This document shows, piece by piece, positions 33,355 through 45,400 of a DNA stretch of 64,000 nt (position 1 is the stretch's first letter; every line of letters begins with the position of its first letter). The position numbers were made by a program, and so were the translations under genes. This DNA is from Siphonodentalium dalli (lineage: Eukaryota; Mollusca; Scaphopoda; Gadilida; Siphonodentaliidae): NCBI GenBank assembly GCA_032622095.1, contig CP136062.1, positions 157,782,875-157,846,874 of the forward strand. The letters are read 5' to 3'. The notes beneath the pieces were generated by a model, which was not told the origin of the DNA, searched no databases, and saw only the letters and a program-made list of their open reading frames with translations.

Positions 33355-34330
33355 ATCTATTAAGTTGATGTTGATGCTAAAGGGTGCGAGTAGTAACATA
33401 GTATGGTTTCACTCGGCTCCGTTTAGCCGTTCTGTCAATTTCCGTTCAAACATATGGCCAGAATCCTAAAAAACATTTTTGGAAAAAATACATTTTTTTG
33501 TTTAAACATATTTTATTTGTTCATAATTTAATATATGGCAAAAGAGATTGGAGGACAAGTACTGTAGTCACTTAGAATACCCTCCTCTCCCTAAAAATAC
33601 ATAGTAGAGTACATCATTTTAATTGAATTAGTATTGCCTCGGAAGGCACTGTGACAACGAGAATGATACATATAGTAGACAATGGTTAATAACTAAGTGA
33701 GTCACAATTATCTCTTGGGAACAGAGAATAATGCTCGGGATGAAGGTAAAACAAACAAAAAAACCTTTTTTTTAAAACAAATTTTGTTGCCATCTTGATT
33801 ATAATTTTGTCTAAAAAACATCAGTGTGACACATTTAAGACAGATCGAAACAATAAACCTCTTTGATACCAAAGATAATTCCATTTACTTGAATAAATGG
33901 TCCAAACCTGAAAAGTAATTTTTTGCCGATTTTTATGTCAAGTTTGTGATAGAAAAATCAAATATTTCTGGTAATGTCAGTGGTTACATTAGTAACACGT
34001 AACCAAAGTGCATCAGAAATGTTAGAATTTAATGTATATAAGACAGAATAGCCAATTTGTAAGTGATTACATGGTATGCTGGGCCAATATTTACCATTTC
34101 CGAGGTTTTGGTCGCCATTTTCAGCCCAAGTGACAATTTTGGTTCCAATTTTTAGTTGAAATATTCATAAGTAATTGTATGTCTCACGTTGTTTGCACAG
34201 CTCTGTCAATTTCTTGTTTAAATACGACTAGAATCCTAACGGTGATTTTTTTGTGAAATTTCATACCGAGTTCTATAAAATCTAATTTTTGAAGGTTTGG
34301 AAAGGGCATATTCCATTGCCCTAATGATCC
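33355..34330 (-). repeat. Arm of the foldback family (right-type arm)
   Basis: TTTCTGGTAATGTCAGTGGT, TGGTATGCTGGGCCAATATT, AATATTCATAAGTAATTGTA and CGACTAGAATCCTAACGGTG correspond to the right arm at 30050-30360 and are the complement of the left arm at 27840-28130. The 33355-33470 segment (AAGTTGATGTTGATGCTAAA) also recurs at 45060-45170. Confidence 0.65.
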
Positions 34331-34672
34331 GTTAATATGAAAAATACAAAAATAAAGTCACAATTCTGAACCAGCAGAAACTGTATTGTACAATCATCCC
34401 TGATTCAAATTTAGTCATTTGTTGAATATTTTCTATTGAATAGAGTAGGATATAGCTTATACAATGGCTGGATTTAGAAAAATTTAAAGCCCACTGAATA
34501 TTCGAATCCCATATCACATTATATAAAATATATGCCATATTATAAATCATTTGAAATAGGAAGCTCCAAAACGTTGTATTTTCAACTTATTCGATGTAAT
34601 GAACTGTGATCATGTTGCTTTTGTTGAGAAACCGACGTGTGTGCTGTGCTCAAGTTTCTGCACAATGTATAT
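34331..34672. other. No feature recognised
   Basis: AT-rich; chance frames only. Confidence 0.3.
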
Positions 34673-34739
34673 TATTTTCAATGCAAGGGGAATAACTCTA
34701 TATATTTAGATATAGAGTTATTCCCTTCCATTGAAAATG
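34673..34739. repeat. Hairpin, ~30-bp arms
   Basis: ATTTTCAATG...GGGGAATAACTCTATAT pairs with ATATAGAGTTATTCCC.TCCATTGAAAAT around a short loop (TTTAG). It is a compact foldback of unknown origin. Confidence 0.75.
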
Positions 34740-35815
34740 AACAAAAGTTTGAATTGTGTTGGATTCTGGAAGCCATAACGGGGGGGGGGGTTGATTTTAT
34801 GTTTTCTATTATTCTATAGACACCTTCTGAGACACGGACGTTCCAAATAGTGATGAATTATAGTATTTAATCATATTTTATGTCACATATTGTTATTATC
34901 AAGGCACTATAAAAATAATCGGTGACTGGAAAATTAAGTGGACCTTTAAACACTTTAGTAACTGAATGAAATGATAATGGCCTGGAACCATAGGGATCAG
35001 GGAACATTACATTTTTTTATTACATCAGTTTTATAATATTAAAAAAAAATCACGGACACATGTGCCTGGAACGCACAATACATCTTTGAATGTGGAGTAT
35101 CTATGTTATCTGTGTGCTTATTCCAATCGATGACATGACGTAATACTTTGGTAAGTAACACAGATTCATCTGTCATCATCTTTATATATAGAAAAGGACC
35201 CTTTCTTGAAACCAGGGGCGTGGCGATAGGATAGGGCAGGATATTTTATATAAATATACACATATTAATGCATAATACATTTTACAAATATGTATTGTAT
35301 ATTCGAGGGGGTGGCATAGTCAGGCTAGACTGTCTTACTGCCACACCGTTAACGATGAATATATGTTACGATAGGCGGTCAAGATTTCTTGTACAATGCA
35401 CGGCTATATAATTATGTATCACATAATGGTTGCATTTAAATCGATTAATTGCATGGAGGGTATACGTATAGATAAATCGCGTATGGGTTACTCGATGGTT
35501 TGTCTCGATAAGGGGGGTGGGTGTCAAATTTGTCAACAGTTGGCAATTTCATGCATGCCACAACATTAATTTGAAATTTTACACCACATATACAGTTATA
35601 CACTCTAAGAATTATCGGAAATCAAATGGTTTTCCATCGGTTATTCACCTTGTCCCGTATGTGAGCCACAGTAGAGAACATCATGGTTCTATAGCGTGAT
35701 GACCAATTGCATGGAACCAACAAAGAACCAAATGGCTCAGCATTTTATTCCATATTTGGAATCATTCAGCGTGGTTGGCCACTAAAATGTGACTCAGTAA
35801 AACAAATAAGTGGGT
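34740..35815. other. No gene recognised
   Basis: A poly-G run lies near 34780 and an A-run near 35041. From 35590 the sequence begins to show the TTGGTT/AACCAA vocabulary of the following array. No exon is supported. Confidence 0.3.
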
Positions 35816-36140
35816 TATTATGAACCTGTGAACACTATAATTTGGTTTTTGGTAGAGAACCAAGATCGAATCAAATGATTTATATTTTTGTCCCGTATTT
35901 GGAACCATGAGGTTATGAACACTAAATTTTGGTACTTGGTTCAGAACCAAAATAGAACCAAATGATTTATATTTATAATTTAGTGTCCCGTATTTGGAAC
36001 CATTAGGTTATGAACACAACATTTTGGTTCTTGGTTGAGAACCAAAATATAATTAAATGATTCATATTTGTGTCCCGTATATTTGGAACCATTAGGTTAT
36101 GAACACTAAATTTGGTTCAAGGTAGAACCCAGGGAATTGA
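35816..36140. repeat. ~105-bp tandem array, about three and a half units
   Basis: Units contain GTCCCGTATTTGGAACCATT, AGGTTATGAACAC, AATTTTGGT.CTTGGTT, then GAGAACCAA and AAATGATTTATATTT. The TTGGTTC...GAACCAA pairs allow each unit to fold. It is related in word content to the 8.2-8.6 kb array. Confidence 0.85.
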
Positions 36141-36289
36141 ACCAAATAGTTCTTTTGAGTTCCCCATTTCATTTACCAAATGTCTTCTAGGAAACAATTA
36201 TGTATCGATACATTATGCTATAATTATAAGATCGATTGGTGTGTCGTTATTTCAGTTCTATTAGTTCGTAAATACGTTATACTGTTTAA

Positions 36290-36679
36290 CCCTTTACCCA
36301 ACAGAACGGCCCTGTGCCAATGCATTCTCTTATATATGCGAGTCGACCATATGTCGCCTCGCATATATAAGAGAATGCATTGGCTTAACACATATTAAAA
36401 ATGATAAAATTGTCAAAGAATGTAGAAAAAAATTATAAAATTGTTAAAGAATTTTGTTTAGTCCAATGCATTCTCTTATATATGCGAGGTGACCTATGGT
36501 CGACTCGCATATATAAGAGAATGCATTGGCACAGGGCATAACTGTAACCATCACAATGTGGTCAATGAACCGGTTCCAATGATATCCATATTTGTATGGT
36601 GTTATTGAGACAGACCGAAGATATTTTAGGCTGTTGAAGCTTTATTTGGGCGTTTCTTGCCGTTTTGTTGGGTAAAGGG
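36290..36679. mobile_element. piggyBac-like hairpin MITE, copy 1
   Basis: TTAA flanks both sides (36286-36289, 36680-36683). The termini CCCTTTACCCAACA and TGTTGGGTAAAGGG are perfect inverted repeats. TTAA targets with CCC/GGG ends are diagnostic of piggyBac-like elements. The body holds two hairpins, about 36318-36384 and 36462-36530. Each is built from a 26-base arm beginning CCAATGCATTCTCTTATATA, inverted around a 15-17 base loop. There is no coding capacity. A second copy with the same architecture lies at 61509-61900. Confidence 0.88.
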
Positions 36680-36683
36680 TTAA

Positions 36684-38760
36684 ACATTGATATCATACAA
36701 AGTTGGTTCACTGCATAGACCCCGAAGACGTGCTGATGTCTGAAGGAATTGTCGAGTTATATTTATAAATTCAATGTTTCATACTTTGTTTCTCCTATTT
36801 GTGATATTACCAGGACAAAATTTGCAGACGCAGGGCTGATTTTTGTTATTGTAGGACTCCTGGTACCCACCACGCCCTTCGGGTAAGAACAATATTGTTT
36901 TCCGTCCAGGTTTTTGGGACCCACCCCAAACTCGCATTTCCATTGACTTTACCCAGCTTTTCCAGGACTGTCTGATATACATGTATTATACTATTCCGTT
37001 CCCTCAATGATATCTTATCCATATGCACTCTGATCATACCTAGATACGTTTAAAAGTCACCAGTGGGAAGTTCAAAGTTCAAATTGACTGAACAAATTCA
37101 CATCAAATTTAATGTCCAAACAGCTGGTCAAAATATAATTGTATCCCCCTATTTCAGCCTGACTGAATATATCCATAAGCTTATCACATGTTTACACATA
37201 CAGTACCTGTCTAATATATAGTAGAGTCGCTTATGTACTTCCATGGGAATTGTTTGAACAAATATAGAGACTATGATATTATGATAGGGTATCACTTAAT
37301 TTGTCCAAAAAAGTTTGTTAGACTTTATGGGTCCGCGACTGGAGGGAATTGTGACACCACAAAGATGACGTCATTGTCAGTTCAGTTCAGATGTAGGGTT
37401 GTCCTAAGAACTGACGGATTCTGCGCATATTTCTTAATTGTTATACATTTTTTTCTGTAAGGGCAATTCATCAATAGCAGTTCTCAAAGTAAAGTACCAA
37501 AATTCACGGGAAAATGTTATTCTAGTTAAAGATGGCTGCCAAAATGGCACCAGAAAATCAACAATTTTGTGATTTTCAAGAATCTGATGTAAATGATCTT
37601 CCGTTTGGTAGCGACTGCGAATTGTGACAATTCAGTGTTTTCTTGTAACTTCAGCACAGTAGGGGATCAATTTTATTGTACAAAACATGTTCGATCTATC
37701 AAAAATCCACTTTAGATAACCGAATAATAGCATTTTGTCAAAAATCAATTCCGATATTCTAGCAATAGATTTCAAGAAATGAGCGGAATTCAGTAAGAGA
37801 GAAATATTCGTGCCACATACGGAATTATTATCAAACTTCAACAGAACTGTTCAATTTCATCCAAGATGGCTACCAAAATGGCAGTCAAAATACAAAAATC
37901 AGCGTTCGTTACACCACCAAATGTCGCCCTGGCATTCCATCATGGGTTAGTCGGCTACTTTTCAGTAAATTCACATAGCTTTAATTTATTATGCAAATTA
38001 ACGGATGTCCTATACTTCATACATGCCATCTCTTCAAGTTTCCTGATATTAAGTGAGGTGGGAGTTGAAGAGAAAATCCTGTGTGAAATTAGAAAGTATG
38101 TGTAGGCCTTCATCTCAGATTGAGGGACAAATATTACCATCTCAATGTGTAAACTTCTGTGCTATACTCTAGGCCTGTACTCGTGTACTAATTGAGAATT
38201 ACACATGTAATGGTGGTTACCATATAAAATGCAATTGATGATGCAGATAAGCTTTGGTGTTAGTTCTTTTCATGGCATCTCCTCAGTAGAAAATGCCTAT
38301 AGCGTATCATATATGATACAATAGTGTATCATATATGATACACAACTCTTTATTGTGATATATGTGAGGTGGGGATTGTACTTCTCAGCTATACCGTTAT
38401 TCTTGGCAAGCAAGAAACAACACATCCTTGTTTACAAAACACAAACAATAGTAGATTTAATTATATGGTTGTCATTTGGCCTGCTTGTCTCACTGATAGA
38501 TGCCATGTAACCCTGAATTAAATTTGCACGGTAACACAATTTGAACCTCGTTATGCTGAAGTAAGCAGCTGAACATGGCAGGTTCCAATCGTATTGATAA
38601 CCACGACATATCAAAATAGAATAGACCCCCGTAGGTGGATAATATATTCGTATAAGGGGTAGTGTCCCGTATCAAGATTAAAGTGATATATTATGTTTAT
38701 TGTGGATGACGATAATTAACAAAGTAGTCCAACCACTGTCATGTCATGTGTGAAGTCCAT
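36684..38760. other. Non-coding region, dispersed repeats
   Basis: AAGATGGCTGCCAAAATGGC-type words occur near 37530 and 37863, as in the other dispersed repeats of the window. Two adjacent 16-bp palindromes, GTATCATATATGATAC, lie near 38303-38342. No exon, RNA gene or transposon end is supported. Confidence 0.35.
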
Positions 38761-38793
38761 ATGTGACGTTACTATATGTTATTGACATCACAG

Positions 38794-38916
38794 GACATGT
38801 TTATTCAGTTGAAATAAACATTATCATGCAGCAGGCTAGATCCCCGACACCAGACGAATTGTGGATGGTTCTCGTCTTTCCTCGTGTTCAGTTAATTGAA
38901 TACGAAATATGTCTTG
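38794..38916 (+). CDS. Exon-like stretch (orphan candidate)
   Basis: A 123-base open stretch lies between a TTGACATCACAG acceptor and a CTTG|GTATGA donor, with symmetric phase 1-1. In frame it reads HVYSVEINIIMQQARSPTPD, then ELWMVLVFPRVQLIEYEICL. The mix of residues looks protein-like, but I recognise no domain. No partner exon was found: the phase does not match the 40231 candidate directly. It could be chance. Confidence 0.25.
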
Positions 38917-38964
38917 GTATGAAGATGGTTGGAATGTTATGGACCATTGATAGTATACAGTAAA

Positions 38965-40230
38965 TTGATTTCTATGATTTAGGCATAGTAGTTTAGTGGG
39001 ACGATGCATTGCGTTGTACAGTTCAACAGGAAAGTGGTTATTGGCAATGATTATGATTTTGCTGCTGGTTCCAATTGACTAATGATTATTTTGAAGTTTA
39101 TCGAAATCAACAGGGACTGCGCAACTGCTTTGCATATCTAACCGTGCAGTTTAGATTACGAAAGAATGTGAATGGTAAACGTGATAGATATGAGCCAAAC
39201 ATAGACAGGCGATACTTATTATATTACTAATTCCTGTGTTTTGACGAACTGTACGGCCACATGGTGGGAAACGGGTGTAGAATCCATTGGTAGTGATGGG
39301 TCTTCTGGTGTCATGTCATCAGTATGATTTATTATGTCCAATATACTCTGGAATCCAGGTTCTGAATAATGAATGACATAATGGGGCAAATTCGTCCACT
39401 AACTTCTGACAACACAATGTGAAGTAGTAGTTCGAGTTAATAACAGCTCGTGCCGGGCCATGTTGATTCTGAGGCAGAACGTTATCGTGAACCAAAGGAA
39501 ATGAAGGAAGTTGAATTAGCACGCGTAACTACGAAGGTGGCCATGGTTCACTATAATAATTGCATCTTTCAGATCATATTATATATGCCGCTCCATCTAT
39601 ATCATAATTCCTCAAACTGTTGTAATTCTGTTCGACTATGAGTTATCAGATCAGTCTGGCTATATCCCATACATTGTATATATCATGCTACATTCATGCA
39701 TCATGATAATCAACGCCAACCAAGGTAATATATATATCAACTTCAGCAGAAATCTAAACGGTCATGGGGCGGCTATTGTACGAAGAACTCCATACACATT
39801 CACTTGATAAGCAATCCCGCTTGATCAGATAGACCTTAGTTTAAACAGTATTAATTCCATGAATAATACAACAATAAGTATACGTTTCATCGTGGACTGG
39901 ATTCGACACCAACTGTGCAGGATCATGTGAGTCATTTCCGGGAATCATTTTACATTCACCCCATCTAACGAGAGTGTGTTTGTCCAGAAACACATCAGTG
40001 CTACTTGTATATGAGACAAACTAATTGTATGCATACATGTAGTAATACAAAAATATGCTAATATCGCTGTAATACAAGTGAATATATTGCTTGAGTTCTA
40101 GTTCAAATGTATCACGATACAATCTTGATCGTCATATTAATGCACATGTGGAAATGTAACGGTACTTTACATGAACTGGTGACAAGAAGCAGTTTAATCA
40201 TGAGGCAATCATCAACATTTCTTCCTCCAG
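38965..40230. other. No gene recognised
   Basis: There is an overlapping pair of open frames near 39320-39640 on opposite strands. The - strand one reads HDNVLPQNQHGPARAVINSN, which looks protein-like but has no splice or motif support. Nothing else is visible. Confidence 0.3.
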
Positions 40231-40398
40231 ATATATATTTGCCAGAATGGTAGAAGCGACCATTTTTTGTCGATTGTCCATTCCAATTACCAAGAGTGCC
40301 CATACAAGGATTCATTTTACGAAGACTGGGATTTTATGGCTATTATGTCAGAAAACCGGCGGTATACATGTACCATGGTGAAATGGACAAGATTAAAG
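40231..40398 (+). CDS. Exon-like stretch (orphan candidate)
   Basis: A 168-base stretch, open in one frame, lies between a good acceptor (CATTTCTTCCTCCAG) and a TTAAAG|GTTAGC donor, phase 0-0. It reads IYICQNGRSDHFLSIVHSNY, QECPYKDSFYEDWDFMAIMS and ENRRYTCTMVKWTRLK. Three cysteines and many aromatics suggest part of an extracellular domain, but I cannot name one. No neighbouring exon in matching phase was found within 2 kb. It may be an exon of a longer gene with distant partners, an exon relic, or chance. Confidence 0.3.
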
Positions 40399-43300
40399 GT
40401 TAGCTATACTATCCGAATAAGGCTCCGGGCGATCTCCTTGTTTAAGCCAGTCACTGTTAGCTATACACAGTAATCTGATTGAGTCCGCCGCTAGACCTTT
40501 TAGTATACGAGCAGATATACTCAATCGTCATCGATATGCATGAACGTATGGCGATCAAATGCATCATTTGAGCTCTGGTACCTGACAGCGCCTGAAGTTG
40601 GCAGCTTCATTATTCTCTCCACATACCATATTGGTCCATATTTAAATATTTATACAATATCATAATCTAATTTGGTACAAGTCCATATACTTATGGTGCT
40701 TGAAGATATATTTCGGTTTATTATAGTGAATGGTATGTTCTCACCGAAAGCCCTTGTACGATAATGATTTGCATATGTGTAATTCTTACACAGTGGGATA
40801 TATTGCTGCCACATTGGCAGCCATCTCGATTGCAATAAGATATTAATAACTTCGGATTATCTAAATAGGACTACATTCATTCATATATCTAACACCGAAA
40901 TATCGTTCTCCTGTAGAGGACACGTTATGTGATGTATGCACAAATATATCGTTCGGCGAATTTTCACGATGCTTATTTTAGAACATAATTGTCATATGAA
41001 CTCTCATTTTGAGTCATTGCGGAAGACAACTAACAATAATGTGCCATAACATGGCGATTATTTATTTTGAAGAAGCAAATTAGTCTACTTCACTCTCCTT
41101 CTACAAGACAGAAACGTAATTGGGTGAAAGAGGCTAACATTTGAGTATTATCGAATTTTGGCCGCCATTTTGGAAGCCATCTTGGATTAAGTTGACAGTA
41201 TCTGGATCTAGTTAGATGTAGATACCTTACGTAATGACCCCACTCATGTCCAACACCGATTAATTCCAATTTTCTGTAAGGAAATAGTTAGAAAATAAAA
41301 AAGTATATTTTGTTGAAAATTCATACCACTTCCATTAAACTATCGAATTTGGAGAAGAAAATCAAGATTATGATCCAAGAAATCAATTATTTTGATGCCT
41401 AAGTGATTCGTTATAAAGAATGAAGAGAGATATGTTCTCTAATCGTCACCAGTTCGATACAATCGGAAATGATGTAGGCGACTTATATGGAAAATCATCA
41501 ATTTTCCCACTTCCGGTCGCCATTTTGGCGGCCATCTTTGATCGAGAGGACATTGTTTTATATATAATATAACATGGCGTCACACCATACACTTTGCAAA
41601 AGGATTGTCATATATTTTATATCACAATTATATTTTTAAACAATAACGAACTTAAGAAACTGAGCATGGCGGCCATCTTTGTGACGTCATCATCCCAGGG
41701 GGTCTAACAAATTTGTTTCTGAAGTAGAGACCATACACTGGCTCATGAGGATGGTCTCTATATTTACTTGCGCCAGTCCATGATGGACGCAAGTAATGAT
41801 TTCGGCTCGGATGTCTGTCCTTCCGTGAATATGTTACGTTATACCGGAAGTACATATTGTAAAAAATGAACACGCGCTAATATGAAATGGTTGCATCAAT
41901 TGTAATTTAAATCCACATATATACTTAATTTGCATTGTTATCTGGTTTTATGTTGGTAATAAATCGTTCATAAATGAACAATATTGAATTATTTCTTTCT
42001 GGAAACCGATCAAGACGCCATGACGTCACGACGCACATCATGACGTCACAAGCTACATGGGCGCGCAAAACACCAGACATGATTGCGTCGATGTCCAGAC
42101 AGCTGAGACTCGTATTACACGAACAGGCTAAACCATTCCATCTGCCAACAACTTCATGTTTGATTATTATAAATATATATACTACATGTAAAACAAACGT
42201 CGGCAACAGTACATGCCCATTAGAAGCCTATTTTATATATCTTGAAACTCGAGGAAATGAGTTGCGATCAGTCTAAAAGATGCGTGCGGAATCTTTTTTT
42301 TTTTTCGCAGTGACTGTGAGGTGCGAACATATTTCTGGAAAGTTCAAAACATTTTCGAAAGATCCTGGTGCATATAAATCATGTCCGGTCAAACAGTCGG
42401 GCGCGTGGTTCAATTGAAAAACAATTGCACTGAAAATGTGAATGTGGAAACATGGATTATTAAATTGCCTTATTAATTAACTGGGAAAACAAGCTTTCTC
42501 ATTCTCAAACGCAATAGACATTTTGATATGTTCCCGAAGTCTGTAGATCAGTCGCTAAGGGCATGTTCACATTGACACATTGTTAATCAAAGACCAACCA
42601 ATGATCCCGTTTCCTTTATTTAATTGTGTCGGTATTTTGTAATTTATTTTGATGGTTTTTGCCACTGGCATACACACTTGATATCATTCTAGTCAAACTA
42701 GTAAGTTAACCCAATTGGTATATAATATAACATCGTCGGCAATCAGTCGTCTTCACACCCTTCATATGAACGATGTCTATATTGTTATATTAATATGTCA
42801 AACAACTCGTACGTATTACTAAGACTATCATTAGTGTAACTAGTGTAGACCAAATTGAGATAACAGAGATATTATGTCCGTACACACAACTATTTCAGCG
42901 ATGGATGAACAGAGATTTGATATCTAGATTTTTGTTATCAATCTCTCAAACGAGGGGCCAGCACCCGTGGTTCAATCTGTTGTTGGCAAGACACCACACA
43001 ACATGCCAAATGTGTGATGGGCGCAAGTATAGGCAGCTCCAGTGAGTGCATTCTAGTTGTTCATGGTTTTCCCACGGGAGCCCAAAATCGGACATAAGCG
43101 ACTCTACCCGAAGATACGAATATACCAGAATATGACATCGATAAATTGTAGAGATGTTCTAGCCAAAGATTATTATTGTAATGAAAAATAAACAACCCAG
43201 CATATTACGTAAGCGTTTACGATTGATAAGCGATTGCGACAGAAGTATATGACGGCGAAATTGGGTGACATAAATTGCACAGCCATTAACCATATTGCTG

Positions 43301-43485
43301 CTAATTTAAATTAATAAATGGTCCCATGTTACGACGTCGGGACCGATATATCGGTCTGACTCGGTCACCCGTGAAGCAGTTTTATCAATGTGCCGCGGTA
43401 AAGGGATTAGCGAACACATTGACGCTACAATAGCAAACACAAATGTTAAATGCTTACAACTGGCTATCTATGTAAACAAACGTAA
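40399..43485. other. Non-coding region, dispersed repeats
   Basis: GCCGCCATTTTGGCGGCCAT-type words at 41160-41180, 41515-41540 and 41665-41690 mark diverged copies of the dispersed repeats. A short inverted pair (GAGACCATACACTGGCTCAT against ATGAGGATGGTCTC) lies near 41727-41757, and GACGTCA words occur near 41693 and 42020-42045. No exon is supported. Confidence 0.35.
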
Positions 43486-43488
43486 GTG

Positions 43489-44040
43489 ACATTGCATCAA
43501 TTTTCATGGTGCTGGATAGATCATGCCATGGATATCTATTCTGGCTAACGACCATCCAGATCAGATTCCGCCAGTACAAAACCAGGGAACTTTTTGAAGC
43601 TTTGACAGGTAAAATTATAAAATCGAAAAAAATAACACAGGGGATATATTTCTTTGTTATCATTTGTTTCTTAATACTGTGATTCACTGTAGGTGAAGGT
43701 CCCAAATCGAAATTTCACGATTTTTTAAGTGACTTTGTGAGCGATTTTGCTTTGCCTTTCTTGAAATTATGCAATTTCTCATGGGTAATTAATTGAATGT
43801 TTATTGCTCACAAAAGTCACAGAAAAGCATGTAATTTAGAGTTGGGACCTTCATCTACAATGAATTACACTATTAAGTAACAGATAATAATTAAGAAATA
43901 TATTGCCCGTGTTATTTTTCGACTTTATAAGGGTCCCTGTCAAAACTTTAAAAAGTTCCTACGTTTTTTACTGGTGGAATATGATCTCTAAGGGCGTTAG
44001 CCAGAATAGAGATTCATGGCGTGATCTAGGTGCCGCACAC
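43489..44040. repeat. Foldback element, ~200-bp arms
   Basis: The arms (about 43489-43710 and 43842-44040) are inverted copies at moderate divergence. The reverse complement of the left arm contains TGTTATTTTTTTCGATTTTA and GTTAGCCAGAATAGATATCC; the right arm contains TGTTATTTTTCGACTTTATA and GTTAGCCAGAATAGAGATTC. The loop of about 130 bases is AT-rich. Open frames on both arms are similar only because the arms are copies. Confidence 0.8.
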
Positions 44041-45400
44041 TTTTATTCTCATCGGACGATTGACGTTAAGCAACACCGACCCTAGTATGTTGACTGAAAC
44101 ATTCAGTTAATGTACTGGATCTGCCCATGCCAACAGTACCAGTGTGCTCAGCTGTCGTATCAGCTTAGCTGTGATACCATACACCACGCATAGTAGTTGC
44201 ATACATACAGACATGATAAAGTCACCAAACACTTCAACATTCTTAGGCCAACCTGGTCACTAGGACCTGTATCTAGTTTATTTAGTATAGTTATATGTTA
44301 TATTAGCCCTATAGTCGCCCTAGAACAAATTTTGACTAAGTTGGTTTCTATACCATTTTGAAGAGGAATATATCCTATATATCATATCCAAAATCCGCTT
44401 TGAGTTTTTTTTGTAATTCAAGATGGCTGCCATTTTCTGTTAAGTCAGTTTGGTGCAATTTTAGTGAGAATCTTGACATATGTATATACGTGTATACATT
44501 TTTGTGAAGCTAAGGCATAACACCACCATGTTGTGCCAAAATAGGAACTCCCTTCCAATATGGCCGTTAAAATGGCGGCTGGAAGTGGAATGTTTACGAT
44601 TCGTTATAACTAATATATTTAAGATAACTTTCTGCTGTTCGGAACTGTGACTTTATTTTCTATTTAGCATGTTAATTGACAACTGGAGCAATGAAATATG
44701 CCATTCATGGGGTCTCAACCCCTTCCGATCACTCAAAAATTTGATTTTACCGAATGCGGTATAATAGATAAATAATATCACAATTGGGATTCTAGTCATA
44801 TGCCATCGAGAAATTGGAAGAACTGTGCAATCGAAGTGATGCATTCTATTTTTTTATGAATATTTCAACTCAATGGTACCAATATTGTCACTTTGGCTCA
44901 AAATGGCTGCCAAAATATGGAAGATGGTAAATAACGTCCCAGCGTGCCATGCAACCGCTTACAACTATTTACACCATTCATGAATACAATAACTCCATGT
45001 ATACCTACTCACCTCACCTCACCTATTAACATACAGTCAACATACATACACACTGTATTAAGCTGATCAATTTTAATGCTAATGGGTGAGAGTAGCCACA
45101 TACTATGACCCCTCTCAGTTCCGTTTCAACGTTCTGCTCATTTTCGTTAAAAGTCATTGACATAATCTCAAAAGATGTTTTCGGAAAAATCCATACTGCA
45201 TCCCTTAAAATGATTTGTAATTCCTCCTAAGGTACTGGGACAACCAAAATATAACATTTAGTTGTCAGTTGATTAAGTATCATGTTCAATAACCAAGTGA
45301 GTCACAATTTGCTACAGTAGAGAATAATGTTCGGAATATATGTGACAAATCAACTTTTTACCAAATTTGGTTGCTATTTTGAAATGAACTCGAAAGAAGT
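44041..45400. repeat. Dispersed repeat (foldback-arm family copy)
   Basis: From about 44380 the order matches the 27.5-28.1 kb block: AATCCGCTTTGAG-type words, AAGATGGCTGCC, GGAACTCCCTTCCAATATGG, TTTCTGCTGTTCGGAACTGT, TTGGGATTCTAGTCATAT, ATATTTCAACTCAATGGTAC and CCAGCGTGCCATGCAACCGC. A stub of minisatellite follows (44995-45060), then the segment shared with 33355-33470. It is a copy with a collapsed core. The stretch 44041-44380 shows nothing. Confidence 0.6.
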
